In this document: positions 51,701 through 60,187 of the stretch, one piece after another
How the letters are laid out: every line of letters starts with the position of its first letter
Position numbering within the stretch: the first letter of the stretch is position 1
DNA from: Halomicrobium zhouii
GTDB taxonomy: Archaea > Halobacteriota > Halobacteria > Halobacteriales > Haloarculaceae
Length of the DNA: 64,000 bases
Reading direction: 5' to 3'
Assembly: GCF_900114435.1 (NCBI RefSeq)
Contig: NZ_FOZK01000002.1
Coordinates: 992,001 to 1,056,000, forward strand
The notes under the pieces: generated by a model
The model's database searches: none
Seen by the model: the letters and a program-made list of their open reading frames with translations, nothing else
What the model was told of the DNA's origin: nothing
Translations under genes and position numbers: made by a program

Positions 51701-52129
51701 ATGATACGAGGGGAGTTCCCGGACGCAGGCGAGCGGACGCCCGAAGAGCTACGGCGCGGGTACGAGGCCCTGCTCGCCGAGACGATAGAGAAGGTCGGCA
51801 TCGAGACGGTCGCCGAGGAGACTGCGCTGGACAGCGAAACCGTCGAGTCGCTCGAGGCGGGGGACTCCCCCGAGGTCACACTCGAGGGGGCGGCGGCCGT
51901 GCTCGCGCTCGCCGAGGACCGGCCGCCGGCCGACGCCGTCGCGGCGGAGGCCCGTGACATCCTCCTCATGGGGATGACGACGGCGGTGCTCGACGTTGAG
52001 ACGCTCGCCTCCGGGGTCGACGGCGCCCTCGAACCCAAGGAGATCCAGCAGAAGGTCGAGGGTCGGTTTCCGATGACGCTGGCGGAGTACGCCCTGCTTC
52101 ACCAGTACATCGAGCAGCGGAAGGGCTGA
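51701..52129 (+). CDS. DUF5791-like haloarchaeal protein
   Basis: 142 residues from MIRGEFPDAGERTPEELRRG. Helical and acidic, with ETVAEETALDSETVESLEAGDSPE looking like a short helix-turn-helix and a C-terminal helical bundle (LAEYALLHQYIEQR). Matches the haloarchaeal DUF5791 family from memory; possibly DNA-binding. Two nt before the SDR gene, so probably cotranscribed. Confidence 0.75.
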   Translation: MIRGEFPDAGERTPEELRRGYEALLAETIEKVGIETVAEETALDSETVESLEAGDSPEVTLEGAAAVLALAEDRPPADAVAAEARDILLMGMTTAVLDVETLASGVDGALEPKEIQQKVEGRFPMTLAEYALLHQYIEQRKG

Positions 52130-52131
52130 TC

Positions 52132-53025
52132 ATGCGCGTCGCGATACTGGGCTGTGGCTACGTCGGGCTCGAACTGTGCCGCCAGCTCGCGGACCGAGGC
52201 CACGACGTCGTCGGCGTGCGACGTTCGGCGACGGGCGTCGAGGCCGTCGAGGACGCCGGTGGCGTGGGCGTCCAGGCCGACGTCACCGAACCTGACTCGC
52301 TGGAATCGGTGCCCGACGCCGACGCGCTCGTCTTCGCCGCGAGTTCGGGTGGCCGCGGGGCCGAGGCGGCCCGCGAAATCTACGTCGAGGGGCTGCGGAC
52401 CACTATCGACCACTTCGGCGCGCGTGACGGCGCCCCGGACCGACTGGTGTACACGTCGAGTACGGGCGTCTACGGCGACCACGACGGCGACTGGGTCGAC
52501 GAGGAGACGCCGCTCGATCCGACCACCGAGAAGACCCGCGTCCTCGCGGAGGCCGAACGGGTGGCACGAGAGGGGGCTGCGGAGTGGGGCATCGACGGAA
52601 CTGTCGCCCGCTATGCCGGGCTCTACGGGCCCGACAGGTATCGCCTCGACCGGTATCTGGACGGGCCGGTTACGGAGGGGTACCTCAACATGGTCCACCG
52701 CGACGACGCCGCCGGGGCGGTCCGGTACCTGCTGACCGAGGACCTGGCGCGCGACGACGTCGTCCTCGTGGTGGACGACGAACCCGTCGAGAAGTGGGCC
52801 TTCGCCGACTGGCTGGCCGACGAGTGCGGCGTGGACCGTCCCCCGAAACGGACGAAGGCAGCGCGACTCGCGGACGGTGACCTCTCGGACGCGGCGCGCC
52901 GTCGCATCGAGACGAGCAAGCGGTGTTCGAACGAGCGACTCCGTGATCTGGGGTACGAGTACCGCTTCCCGACGTTTCGCGAGGGATACCGGGCGGCGAT
53001 CGATGCCTACGTCGCTGGCGGATAA
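52132..53025 (+). CDS. NAD(P)-dependent epimerase/dehydratase (extended SDR)
   Basis: 297 residues. Rossmann loop AILGCGYVGLELCRQLADRG at the N-terminus, catalytic YTSSTGVYGDHDGDWV. The expected Y-x3-K is replaced by TTEKTRVLAEAE, so the catalytic tyrosine/lysine pair is unclear and the enzyme may be an atypical (YeeZ-like) SDR. Substrate unknown, possibly a sugar nucleotide. Confidence 0.82.
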   Translation: MRVAILGCGYVGLELCRQLADRGHDVVGVRRSATGVEAVEDAGGVGVQADVTEPDSLESVPDADALVFAASSGGRGAEAAREIYVEGLRTTIDHFGARDGAPDRLVYTSSTGVYGDHDGDWVDEETPLDPTTEKTRVLAEAERVAREGAAEWGIDGTVARYAGLYGPDRYRLDRYLDGPVTEGYLNMVHRDDAAGAVRYLLTEDLARDDVVLVVDDEPVEKWAFADWLADECGVDRPPKRTKAARLADGDLSDAARRRIETSKRCSNERLRDLGYEYRFPTFREGYRAAIDAYVAGG

Positions 53026-53201
53026 CCGGATTCGACCGGGCGAACAGCTACGACGCGAACCAGTGTCGGTTCCGGCGCAGTCCCGTATCCATTCTGACCC
53101 GACGGACCTGAAACCGCACGAGGGGAAGTCGGTCGAGGGGAGATCGTTCCGTTCGACTGAGTGGGGAACCTTCATGGTCGTCGGGGTCAACTCTCTCGCG
53201 T

Positions 53202-54395
53202 ATGTCGCCTAGGGCTGTGGGGTCCCTCCAGGACGTGATCGACGCACTCGCGCCGGTCATCCCCGAGTCACCGCTGGAAGTCGCGGCCATCTTCGTCGCG
53301 CTGGTACTCGTACTGGCGGGACTCCGCTGGCTCGTCGATTACCTGCGTTCGACGCCTGCCGAGCTCCTCCGCGAGACACTCGCCGGGCACGACCGGGTCT
53401 CCGTGCTGATGCATCCGAACCCGGATCCGGACGCGATGTCGTCGGCGCTGGCCGTCGGCGAACTCGCCGAGACCGTCGACACGGAGGCGACGCTCAACTA
53501 TCCCGGCCAGATCCGTCATCAGGAGAACCGCGCGTTCGAGACCGTCCTCGACGTCGACTTCGAACAGATCGACAGCGCCGGCGAACTCGACGGCGACGCC
53601 GTCGTTCTGGTCGACCACAACGAGGCTCGCGGATTCCCCGGCGCCGAGGGTGTCGATCCGGTCGCCGTCATCGACCACCACCCTGGTGACGGCGAAGGCG
53701 CCGAGTTCACGGACGTCAGGGCCGACCACGGCGCCTGTGCCACCATCTTCGCCGAGTACTTCGAGACGCTCGGCTGGGAACCGGAGAAGCCCGGTGCCGA
53801 CGAGAACGGCGACGACTCGGGCGAGGACGACGGGGACGGACTCCCCACCCAGCTGGCGACCGGGCTCCTCTACGGCATCCAGTCAGACACCAAACAGCTC
53901 ACCAAGGGCTGTTCGCCCGCGGAGTTCCACGCCGCAGAGTACCTGTACGCGGGAATCGACGAGGACCGCCTCGACCGCATCGCCAACCCGCAGGTCGACG
54001 CCGAAGTGCTCGACGTGAAGGCCCGCGCCATCACCAGCCGGACGGTCCGCAACGCCTTCGCGGTCAGCGACGTCGGCGAGGTGTCGAACGTCGACGCCAT
54101 CCCGCAGGCCGCCGACGAACTGATGAAACTCGAGGGCGTCACCGCCGTGGTCGTCCTCGGCGAGAAGGACGGGACGCTCCACCTCTCCGGGCGCTCCCGG
54201 GACGACCGCGTTCACATGGGGAAGGTCCTCGACAGCGTCGTCGACGACATCCCGATGGGGACCGCCGGCGGCCACGCCCGCATGGGCGGCGGTCAGCTCT
54301 CCATCGAGCACATGGAAGGCATCGGCCCGAGCGAGGGTGTCCTCCGGCAGGACTTCACCGAGCGACTCTTCGACGCCATGTCGGGCGACATCTAG
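53202..54395 (+). CDS. Membrane-anchored DHH/DHHA1 phosphoesterase
   Basis: 397 residues. One N-terminal TM helix (about 25-45, VAAIFVALVLVLAGLRWLVD) and then a DHH phosphoesterase: HPNPDPDAMSSALA (first metal motif), VVLVDHNEARG (D-H-N in place of the D-H-H in one motif), VAVIDHHPGDGEG (the DHH motif). The C-terminal DHHA1 substrate domain ends GGHARMGGGQLSIEHM. Family includes NrnA oligoribonuclease and c-di-AMP phosphodiesterases such as GdpP. Substrate not predictable, but the membrane anchor fits a signalling enzyme. Confidence 0.87.
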   Translation: MSPRAVGSLQDVIDALAPVIPESPLEVAAIFVALVLVLAGLRWLVDYLRSTPAELLRETLAGHDRVSVLMHPNPDPDAMSSALAVGELAETVDTEATLNYPGQIRHQENRAFETVLDVDFEQIDSAGELDGDAVVLVDHNEARGFPGAEGVDPVAVIDHHPGDGEGAEFTDVRADHGACATIFAEYFETLGWEPEKPGADENGDDSGEDDGDGLPTQLATGLLYGIQSDTKQLTKGCSPAEFHAAEYLYAGIDEDRLDRIANPQVDAEVLDVKARAITSRTVRNAFAVSDVGEVSNVDAIPQAADELMKLEGVTAVVVLGEKDGTLHLSGRSRDDRVHMGKVLDSVVDDIPMGTAGGHARMGGGQLSIEHMEGIGPSEGVLRQDFTERLFDAMSGDI

Positions 54396-54462
54396 ACGCT
54401 CGTTCGGTCCGGCGTCGCTCCGAGTACCAGCAGTTTTCAGGTCGAGCGTCCAAGCCTCCGGT

Positions 54463-55548
54463 ATGGCCACGCAGACGGCGACCTGGGCGTACCGCGACGA
54501 CCACGACGGGTTCGCCCGCACCTTCTTCCGCCGGTACGCCGATTGCGTCGTCTCCAGCATCGGCGTCGGCACGTACCTCGGCGACCCGACCGACGAACAG
54601 GACGAGCGTTACCACGACGCCATCGTCGAGGCGCTGGAATCCGGTATCAACGTCGTCGACACGGCGATAAACTACCGGAACCAGCGCTCCGAACGCGTCG
54701 TCGGCGACGCCGTCCGGGACGCCGATATCGACCGGGAGGTGGCGCTCGTCGCGACGAAGGGCGGGTTCGTTCCCTTCGACGGCGATCGGCCGGCTGATCC
54801 CGGTCGGTACGTCCTGGAGGAGTACGTCGAGCCGGGTATCGTCGACCGCGAGGACCTGGCGCGCGGGCAACACGCAATCGCGCCGGGGTTCGTCGACGAC
54901 CAGCTGGACCGGTCGCTGTCGAACCTCGAACTGGAGACGATCGACCTCTACTACGTCCACAACCCCGAGACGCAACTCGCCGAGCGGTCGGCCGAGGCGG
55001 TGTACGACCAGCTCGAAGCGACCTTCGAGCGACTGGAGGAACGCGTCTCCGAGGGTGATATCCGCCACTACGGCGTCGCGACGTGGGAGGCATTCCGGGT
55101 CCCCGAGGACCACGACAGCTACCTCTCCCTGCCGGAGGTCGTCCGGCGCGCTCGCTCGGCGGCCGATGCGGCCGGCGCCGACGCGACCCACTTCCGGGCG
55201 ATTCAGCTCCCCTTCAACGTGCAGATGGCCGACGCGTTCACCGTCGAAGCCCACCAGGGACCGGACGGCCCGCAGTCGGCCCTCGAGTTCGCCCACGAGG
55301 CGGGCATCGACGTGTTCACCAGCGCGTCGATGCTGCAGGGACGACTCGCCGACGGACTTCCCCAGGACGTCGCGGCGAAGCTCTCGGGCGAGACGAGCGC
55401 CCAGCGGGCGATCAACTTCGCCCGGAGCGCACCGGGGGTCACCTCGTCGCTCGTCGGGATGGGGTCGCCAGAACACGTCGCCGAGAACGTCGCGGCGGGG
55501 ACCTACGAGCCCCTGGGCGCCGGTGCGTTCGACTCGGTGTTCGAGTGA
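54463..55548 (+). CDS. Aldo/keto reductase
   Basis: 361 residues. (beta/alpha)8 NADPH-dependent oxidoreductase. Catalytic tetrad candidates: Asp and Tyr in NVVDTAINYRNQRSERVVG, Lys in LVATKGGFVPF, His in LYYVHNPETQL. GMGSPEHVAENVAAG near the C-terminus is the cofactor-phosphate loop. Substrate unknown. Start ATG 54463 follows a long spurious upstream frame that overlaps the DHH gene. Confidence 0.88.
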   Translation: MATQTATWAYRDDHDGFARTFFRRYADCVVSSIGVGTYLGDPTDEQDERYHDAIVEALESGINVVDTAINYRNQRSERVVGDAVRDADIDREVALVATKGGFVPFDGDRPADPGRYVLEEYVEPGIVDREDLARGQHAIAPGFVDDQLDRSLSNLELETIDLYYVHNPETQLAERSAEAVYDQLEATFERLEERVSEGDIRHYGVATWEAFRVPEDHDSYLSLPEVVRRARSAADAAGADATHFRAIQLPFNVQMADAFTVEAHQGPDGPQSALEFAHEAGIDVFTSASMLQGRLADGLPQDVAAKLSGETSAQRAINFARSAPGVTSSLVGMGSPEHVAENVAAGTYEPLGAGAFDSVFE

Positions 55549-55639
55549 GGACGTGAAGAGCGGGAGGGGAAAATCCGGGGCGGACCGTTCGGCAGCACAG
55601 TCGGTTCGATGGGACGGAAGGAGGGCGTCGACGGGCCAG

Positions 55640-55810
55640 TCAGCCGACTTCCTTCCACTCCGTGCCGCACTCGGGACAGACGCGGACCTTGCCAACCTGG
55701 TCCGGGTCGTTCTCCGTTGCGAGCGCCTCCTCGCAGTCGGCGCAGGCCAGGCGCTCGTAGGTGTCCTTCTCGATATCCCCTGCCCGGAGCCCCTTGCGCA
55801 CAGATTTCAT
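55640..55810 (-). CDS. Zinc-finger microprotein (HVO_0758 family)
   Basis: 56 residues, MKSVRKGLRAGDIEKDTYER followed by LACADCEEAL and VCPECGTEWKEVG, a C-x2-C...C-x2-C zinc ribbon. The pattern matches the small haloarchaeal HVO_0758-type zinc-finger proteins, several of which are important for growth or biofilm in Haloferax. It is too short for most gene finders and is hidden in a longer reading frame that extends upstream. Confidence 0.8.
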   Translation of the reverse strand: MKSVRKGLRAGDIEKDTYERLACADCEEALATENDPDQVGKVRVCPECGTEWKEVG

Positions 55811-55964
55811 AGCCAAGCTTGCGAGACCATCGCATAAAAAGGTCGCGGCGATCTGGTCGGTCAGGAAGCACGTCGTCGGACTGCCGTCTGCCGGGCCGCG
55901 AGCCCGTCCGCGCACCGTGGTCGGAACGGGAGGTTTTTGCCCGCGCTCGCGCAACCCGCGGCCG

Positions 55965-57080
55965 ATGGAGTACGTCCAGGAGCGGATCGCGACGCTCCAC
56001 GACTTCGACGGGACCGTGCCGGCCGCCCCCACCGACCGGGCCGCCGTCGTCGTCCCCCTCACGGAGCGGGACCACGCCAGCCTCGCCGCCGAACGCGTCT
56101 TCTCGCGGCTCGAACGGGTCGACCCCGCGCGCGTGTACGTCGCCCTGCGGGCCGCGCCGGGCCAGCTCCGCGACGTCGTCCGGTGGGTCGACAGCTTCGA
56201 CCTCGAGGGGGAGGTGCTGTGGTGCAACGCGCCGGCGGTCGAGTCCCGCCTCGACGAGCGCGGACTGGGCGGGGACGCGGGGAAGGGGCGAGACCCAGGA
56301 AAGGGACGGGACGTCTGGCTGGCGCTGGGCGTCGCCGCGCGCCACGACTACGTCGTCGTCCACGACGCGGACGCGACGACGTACTCCGTGGCCCACGTGC
56401 CGAAACTCCTCTTCCCGCTGGCCAACGGCTTCCAGTTCTCCAAGGGGTACTACGCCCGCGTGGAGAACGGGCGACTCTACGGCCGCCTCTTCCGGCTGTT
56501 CGTCCGGCCGCTGCTCCGGGCGCTCGACGCGGAGACCGACCACCTGCTCGTCGACTACCTGCTGGCGTTTCGCTACGCGCTGGCCGGCGAGTTCGCCGCG
56601 ACGAGCGAGGTGGTCCGCTCGCTCCGCGTCCAGCCCGGCTGGGGCCTGGAGATCGGGACGCTCGGTGACGCCTTCGACGCGGCGGGCTTCGAGGGTTCTG
56701 CGCAGGTCGACCTCGGGACCCACGAGCACGACCACCGCGCCGTCGGCGGGCCGGAGGGGCTGGGCGACATGTGCGCCGAGGTCGGCGCGGCGCTGTTCCG
56801 CGCCCTCGCCGAGCGCGGCGTCGACCTGGACTACGACGCGCTGTCGGCCGCATACCGCGACGTCGCCCGGGCGACTATCGACCAGTACGCCGCCGACGCG
56901 GCGTTCAACGGCCTGGCGTACGATCCGTCTGGCGAGCGCGACCAGGTCGACCAGTACGCCGCCGCGGTCCGGGCGCCGGGCGAGGACCGACGCCTGCCCG
57001 CCTGGAACGACTGCGAACTCGACCCGGAGACCGTTCGCGAGTTGTCGAATGGAGCCATCGACGAGGCGACGGCCGACTAG
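55965..57080 (+). CDS. Glycosyltransferase, glucosyl-3-phosphoglycerate synthase-like
   Basis: 371 residues from MEYVQERIATLHDFDG. GT-A fold: AVVVPLTERDHASLAAERVF at the start binds the nucleotide sugar, VVVHDADATTYSVAHV carries the D-x-D metal site, and the later GWGLEIGTLGDAFDAAGF and HDHRAVGGPEGLGDM are typical of the glucosyl/mannosyl-3-phosphoglycerate synthase group. These make charged compatible solutes. Substrate pair not proven by sequence. Confidence 0.8.
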   Translation: MEYVQERIATLHDFDGTVPAAPTDRAAVVVPLTERDHASLAAERVFSRLERVDPARVYVALRAAPGQLRDVVRWVDSFDLEGEVLWCNAPAVESRLDERGLGGDAGKGRDPGKGRDVWLALGVAARHDYVVVHDADATTYSVAHVPKLLFPLANGFQFSKGYYARVENGRLYGRLFRLFVRPLLRALDAETDHLLVDYLLAFRYALAGEFAATSEVVRSLRVQPGWGLEIGTLGDAFDAAGFEGSAQVDLGTHEHDHRAVGGPEGLGDMCAEVGAALFRALAERGVDLDYDALSAAYRDVARATIDQYAADAAFNGLAYDPSGERDQVDQYAAAVRAPGEDRRLPAWNDCELDPETVRELSNGAIDEATAD

Positions 57081-57097
57081 CCGGTGGCGGTCGACTG

Positions 57098-57127
57098 GCA
57101 CTATTCACTGTTGCACTATTCACTGTT
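57098..57127. repeat. Perfect 15-bp tandem duplication
   Basis: GCACTATTCACTGTT twice in a row, 17 nt after the glycosyltransferase stop. AT-richer than the surroundings and otherwise unexplained. Confidence 0.7.
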
Positions 57128-57265
57128 GGTAACAGGTTCGCGAGCCGAACGGCCCGGAGGAACGCTGTGGGAGGAATTCACGGGAGAAATTGCAGCACGC
57201 GAACGGTTTTCACGGGACGCCGACTCACGCAACCTTCATAATCTCCCCGCGACCATATGCTGGTA

Positions 57266-57379
57266 ATGAAACAAGACCACTACACGTGTGCGAACTGCGG
57301 CCAGCAGCTGAGCTACCAGACCACCAAGCACAACGGCTGCGCCAACTGCGGCTTCCTGCCCCTCCACGGCGCCGACTGA
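57266..57379 (+). CDS. 37-residue zinc-finger microprotein
   Basis: ATG 57266 opens MKQDHYTCANCGQQLSYQTT and continues KHNGCANCGFLPLHGAD. Two CANCG knuckles make a C-x2-C...C-x2-C zinc site like other haloarchaeal CPxCG-type microproteins. A CTTCATAAT box (about 57233-57241) lies 24-32 nt upstream, consistent with a leaderless mRNA. An in-frame ATG three codons earlier is possible. Too short for standard annotation. Confidence 0.7.
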   Translation: MKQDHYTCANCGQQLSYQTTKHNGCANCGFLPLHGAD

Positions 57380-57529
57380 CGCGCCCGACACCCGCAGTTT
57401 CGAACAGTGCGTCACTCCTCCGGTGCTCACACCGGATCCCGTTTTTCGCGATGCTGGGTCGCTTCGAACACCCCGTCGTCCCGCGAGCCAGACAGAATCC
57501 TCAAGTCCCTCGCCACGAGCCCACTATCC

Positions 57530-58012
57530 ATGGAGGTCACGGCGGACGAACTCGCGGGGGTCGTCGACGTCTTCGGCACGTTGACGCGGTCCGAGCTATC
57601 TGAGGCGCTGTCGGAACTGGCGTTCAAGCGCGCCGACGAACTGGAGCGTCCGGACGACGCCATCGACGACGCCGTCGCCTCGTACCACCTCGTCGGGTAC
57701 GACCACCCCGAGAGCGGTGACGGCGGCGACGCCGAGCGACTGCTCGTCCCGGGTCCGACGGCGTTCCCGGAGATTCCCGAGGGCGGTGCGGACCTGCCCC
57801 ACATCATGGACGTCCCCGAGCGCGACGTCGACCGCGAGGCCCTGACCGCCGCCGTCGCCGACCGCTTCCGGGAGGAGAGCGTCGTCGCGATTCGTAGCGA
57901 CAATCCCGAGTTTATCGACCGCCTGCTCGACGTGAGCTACGAACTGGAGGTGTGGGGTGACGTGGACGTCTCCGGTGCTCGTGATCAGCTGGTCGAGGCG
58001 CAAGAGGAGTAG
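57530..58012 (+). CDS. Conserved haloarchaeal protein (DUF7109-like)
   Basis: 160 residues from MEVTADELAGVVDVFGTLTR. An N-terminal helical segment resembles a winged helix (LTRSELSEALSELAFKRADEL), followed by an acidic middle and a C-terminal domain with ALTAAVADRFREESVVAIRSD. I recall a haloarchaeal DUF of this appearance but do not know a function. Confidence 0.6.
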   Translation: MEVTADELAGVVDVFGTLTRSELSEALSELAFKRADELERPDDAIDDAVASYHLVGYDHPESGDGGDAERLLVPGPTAFPEIPEGGADLPHIMDVPERDVDREALTAAVADRFREESVVAIRSDNPEFIDRLLDVSYELEVWGDVDVSGARDQLVEAQEE

Positions 58013-58060
58013 CCTGCAGGTGAATTTCCGGGGCACTAACGGTAGCTACCGTTCTGACCC

Positions 58061-58180
58061 CCTGGCGGAATGAAAGGGCGAGGGCCGCTCGTCGGCTCCC
58101 GGGCGACGGAAGCACGCGAACGGAGTGAGCGCGCACAGCGAGCCCCGGAGTCACGAGCGACCCGAGGGCTTTCTTCGTCT
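58061..58180 (+). repeat. Dispersed hairpin element, copy 4
   Basis: Left end CCTGGCGGAATGAAAGGGCG, right end CCCGAGGGCTTTCTTCG. The centre has the GAACGGAGTGAGCGCGC type of half palindromes seen in copies 2 and 5. It ends 94 nt before the Nudix gene; copy 5 lies on the far side of that gene in the opposite orientation. Confidence 0.6.
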
Positions 58181-58273
58181 TGCTGTTATTGCTGGCAACC
58201 AATCCGTAGACAGAAGATCCTCCCCCAGAGAGTCCCCGAGCGAATTAAGGCCGTGCCCACCCACGCACTTCGC

Positions 58274-58900
58274 ATGGACTTCGACCGGGTCGCCGACTTC
58301 GACGCGGAGGCGGTCACCGGCGAGGACCGCGAGGCCGCGGTCGTGGTCCCGGTGATCGAACGCGAACCCGGCGAGTACTACGTGCTGTTCACGAAGCGGG
58401 CCGACCACCTGTCGGACCACCCCGGCCAGATGAGCTTCCCCGGCGGCGGCCACGAACCGGAGGACGACGACCTGCTCCGGACCGCGCTCCGGGAGGCGAA
58501 CGAGGAGGTCGGCCTCGACCCCCAGGCCGCCCACGTCGTCGGCCGGCTGGACGACATCCGCACTGTCTCCAACTACTCCGTCCGCCCGTTCGTGGTCCGC
58601 ATTCCTGACCGGGAGTACGTGCCGACTGACGTGGACGAAGTCGCCGAAGTGGTCGTCCTTCCCGTCCGGGAACTGATCGACCACGGGAACTACGAGTCCG
58701 AGCGCCGGGACCACCCCTACTACGGCGACATCCGCCTGCACTTCTTCTACGTCGACGGCTACACCGTCTGGGGCGCGACGGCCCGGATGCTCGTGCAGTT
58801 TCTGGAGCTCGCGACGGACTGGGAGATGCCCCCGGAGCCCGATCGTGTGGCAGGTCCTGACGACGACCTGCCCGAGAGCGTCCGTGATCAGGTCCGCTAG
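58274..58900 (+). CDS. CoA-type Nudix hydrolase
   Basis: 208 residues. Nudix box GGGHEPEDDDLLRTALREAN continues EEVGL; the acidic residue before the TALREAxEE helix is Asp in place of Glu, as in CoA pyrophosphatases of the NudL/PCD1 group. HPGQMSFPGG is the group's UPF0035-like signature. Would hydrolyse CoA or acyl-CoA diphosphate bonds. Bracketed by repeat copies 4 and 5. Confidence 0.88.
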   Translation: MDFDRVADFDAEAVTGEDREAAVVVPVIEREPGEYYVLFTKRADHLSDHPGQMSFPGGGHEPEDDDLLRTALREANEEVGLDPQAAHVVGRLDDIRTVSNYSVRPFVVRIPDREYVPTDVDEVAEVVVLPVRELIDHGNYESERRDHPYYGDIRLHFFYVDGYTVWGATARMLVQFLELATDWEMPPEPDRVAGPDDDLPESVRDQVR

Positions 58901-58946
58901 GAGATTTTGTTACTGGGGAGTGGAGCAGTGAGTCCGCGGTGAGGGG

Positions 58947-59000
58947 CGACGACTGAGAGACGACCACCGACGGAGAGACGACCGACGAAAGAGAGACGAC
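58947..59000. repeat. Three 18-nt tandem units
   Basis: Imperfect units each ending GAGAGACGAC: 58947-58964, 58965-58982 and 58983-59000. They immediately precede repeat copy 5 and lie in the 494-nt gap between the Nudix gene and 59395. Confidence 0.65.
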
Positions 59001-59004
59001 TAAC

Positions 59005-59177
59005 AAGAAAGGGAAGCCCTCGGCCCGCTCGTACTGCCGCGACTCGTTGCGGTCCTCGCCTGGCGGCTGCGGTCCTTACTTCGTCGGGGCGGCGACGAGC
59101 GGAAGGCCGGCTGCGCCGGCCTTCTCTAACTTCGCGGCTCCGCCGCGAAGCGCGCCTCGCCCTTCCAGTCCGCCAGG
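59005..59177 (-). repeat. Dispersed hairpin element, copy 5
   Basis: Read on the minus strand: CCTGGCGGACTGGAAGGGCG at its left end, GCCGAGGGCTTCCCTTTC at its right. Central hairpins GAAGGCCGGC-TGC-GCCGGCCTTC (59102-59124) and CTTCGCGGC-TCC-GCCGCGAAG (59130-59150). Beyond it, 59248-59275 has another GTCGCTCGCC/GGCGAGCGAC hairpin; the rest of the gap to 59394 shows nothing else. Confidence 0.6.
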
Positions 59178-59394
59178 AACTACATCGCTCGTGCGGCCTC
59201 CGCGTTCGCTCCGGCACGCGCTAACGAATACCTCCACCACTCCTCCCCGGTCGCTCGCCGTCCGGCGAGCGACACGCTTCCTACCGCCTCGCAACCGCCA
59301 CCGTTTCCCTGGCGTTCACGGTACTCCGACAGGACTTTGGGCGGCGGAGCGGTACGGGAGCGCAACCAATCGGGCGGATTCGCCCGGACAAACC

Positions 59395-60174
59395 ATGCTC
59401 ACAGGGACGACGCTGACGGCGGCGGGGATCGACGCGGTCGCGCTGAAACCCAGCGAGGTCGACGTCTCGCGAGCGTCGGCGCTGGACGTCGACGTCGTGA
59501 CGGTCGACTACGAGGGCGTCGAGCACCTGCCGGACCCGGACGTTCTCGATGCGCTCGCCGGCGACCGCGAGGTTCGGCTCACGACGCCGGTGCGGGCCGA
59601 CGGGTTCGACCCGCTGGGCGACGACTCGCGGCTGGCGGCGCTTCCCGAATCCGTCGGCTCGGTCCTCGTCGCAGGCCACCCCGCGTACCTCTCCGAGGCC
59701 GAGGCGTCGCGACCCGTTGCGCCGCGACTCCGTGAGGCAGCGGCGCGGACGGCCGACCCCTGGGTCGGCACCGAGGGCGTCGAGCGCATCGCGATGGCCG
59801 TCGGGGGCACGCAGTTCGAACTGCTCGGGCCGTCGGCCGAGCGCGACATCGAGGCCGTCCGGAGCGCCGGCTTCGAGGACCAGATCGCGGTCTACGCGCC
59901 CACGGTGCTCACCGACGACGAGGACGCCATCCTCGACGCCGTCGGGGAGTACGCCGCTCGCCGGAAGCCCGTTCGCGACGCGCTGCCGAACGACGCGGCG
60001 ACTGGCGCGAACGCCAGCGGACGGGCGCGCGAGGTGCTGAGCCAGGCCGTCCGCGACTACGCGCTGGTCGGCGACGTGGAGACGGTCGCAGCGCGCGTCT
60101 CCCGGCTCGAAGCGGCGGGCGCCGACACCGTGGTCGCGTACCCCGCTCGCGGGCTCGACCCGGTGCTCTCCTGA
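59395..60174 (+). CDS. Conserved haloarchaeal protein with luciferase-like C-terminus
   Basis: 259 residues from MLTGTTLTAAGIDAVALKPS. The C-terminal DYALVGDVETVAARVSRLEA segment, continuing GADTVVAYPARG, resembles the final helix-strand of F420/FMN luciferase-like monooxygenases, so a diverged TIM-barrel is possible. No cofactor motif is clear. Thirteen nt before the FAD oxidoreductase gene, so probably cotranscribed. The gene frame extends far upstream through repeat-rich non-coding DNA. Confidence 0.6.
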   Translation: MLTGTTLTAAGIDAVALKPSEVDVSRASALDVDVVTVDYEGVEHLPDPDVLDALAGDREVRLTTPVRADGFDPLGDDSRLAALPESVGSVLVAGHPAYLSEAEASRPVAPRLREAAARTADPWVGTEGVERIAMAVGGTQFELLGPSAERDIEAVRSAGFEDQIAVYAPTVLTDDEDAILDAVGEYAARRKPVRDALPNDAATGANASGRAREVLSQAVRDYALVGDVETVAARVSRLEAAGADTVVAYPARGLDPVLS

Positions 60175-60187
60175 TGGGGGTGATCGA

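Noticed and set aside
21058-59177. Insertion sequence copies
   Set aside because: The dispersed elements carry no transposase frame and I could not see target-site duplications; kept as repeats only.
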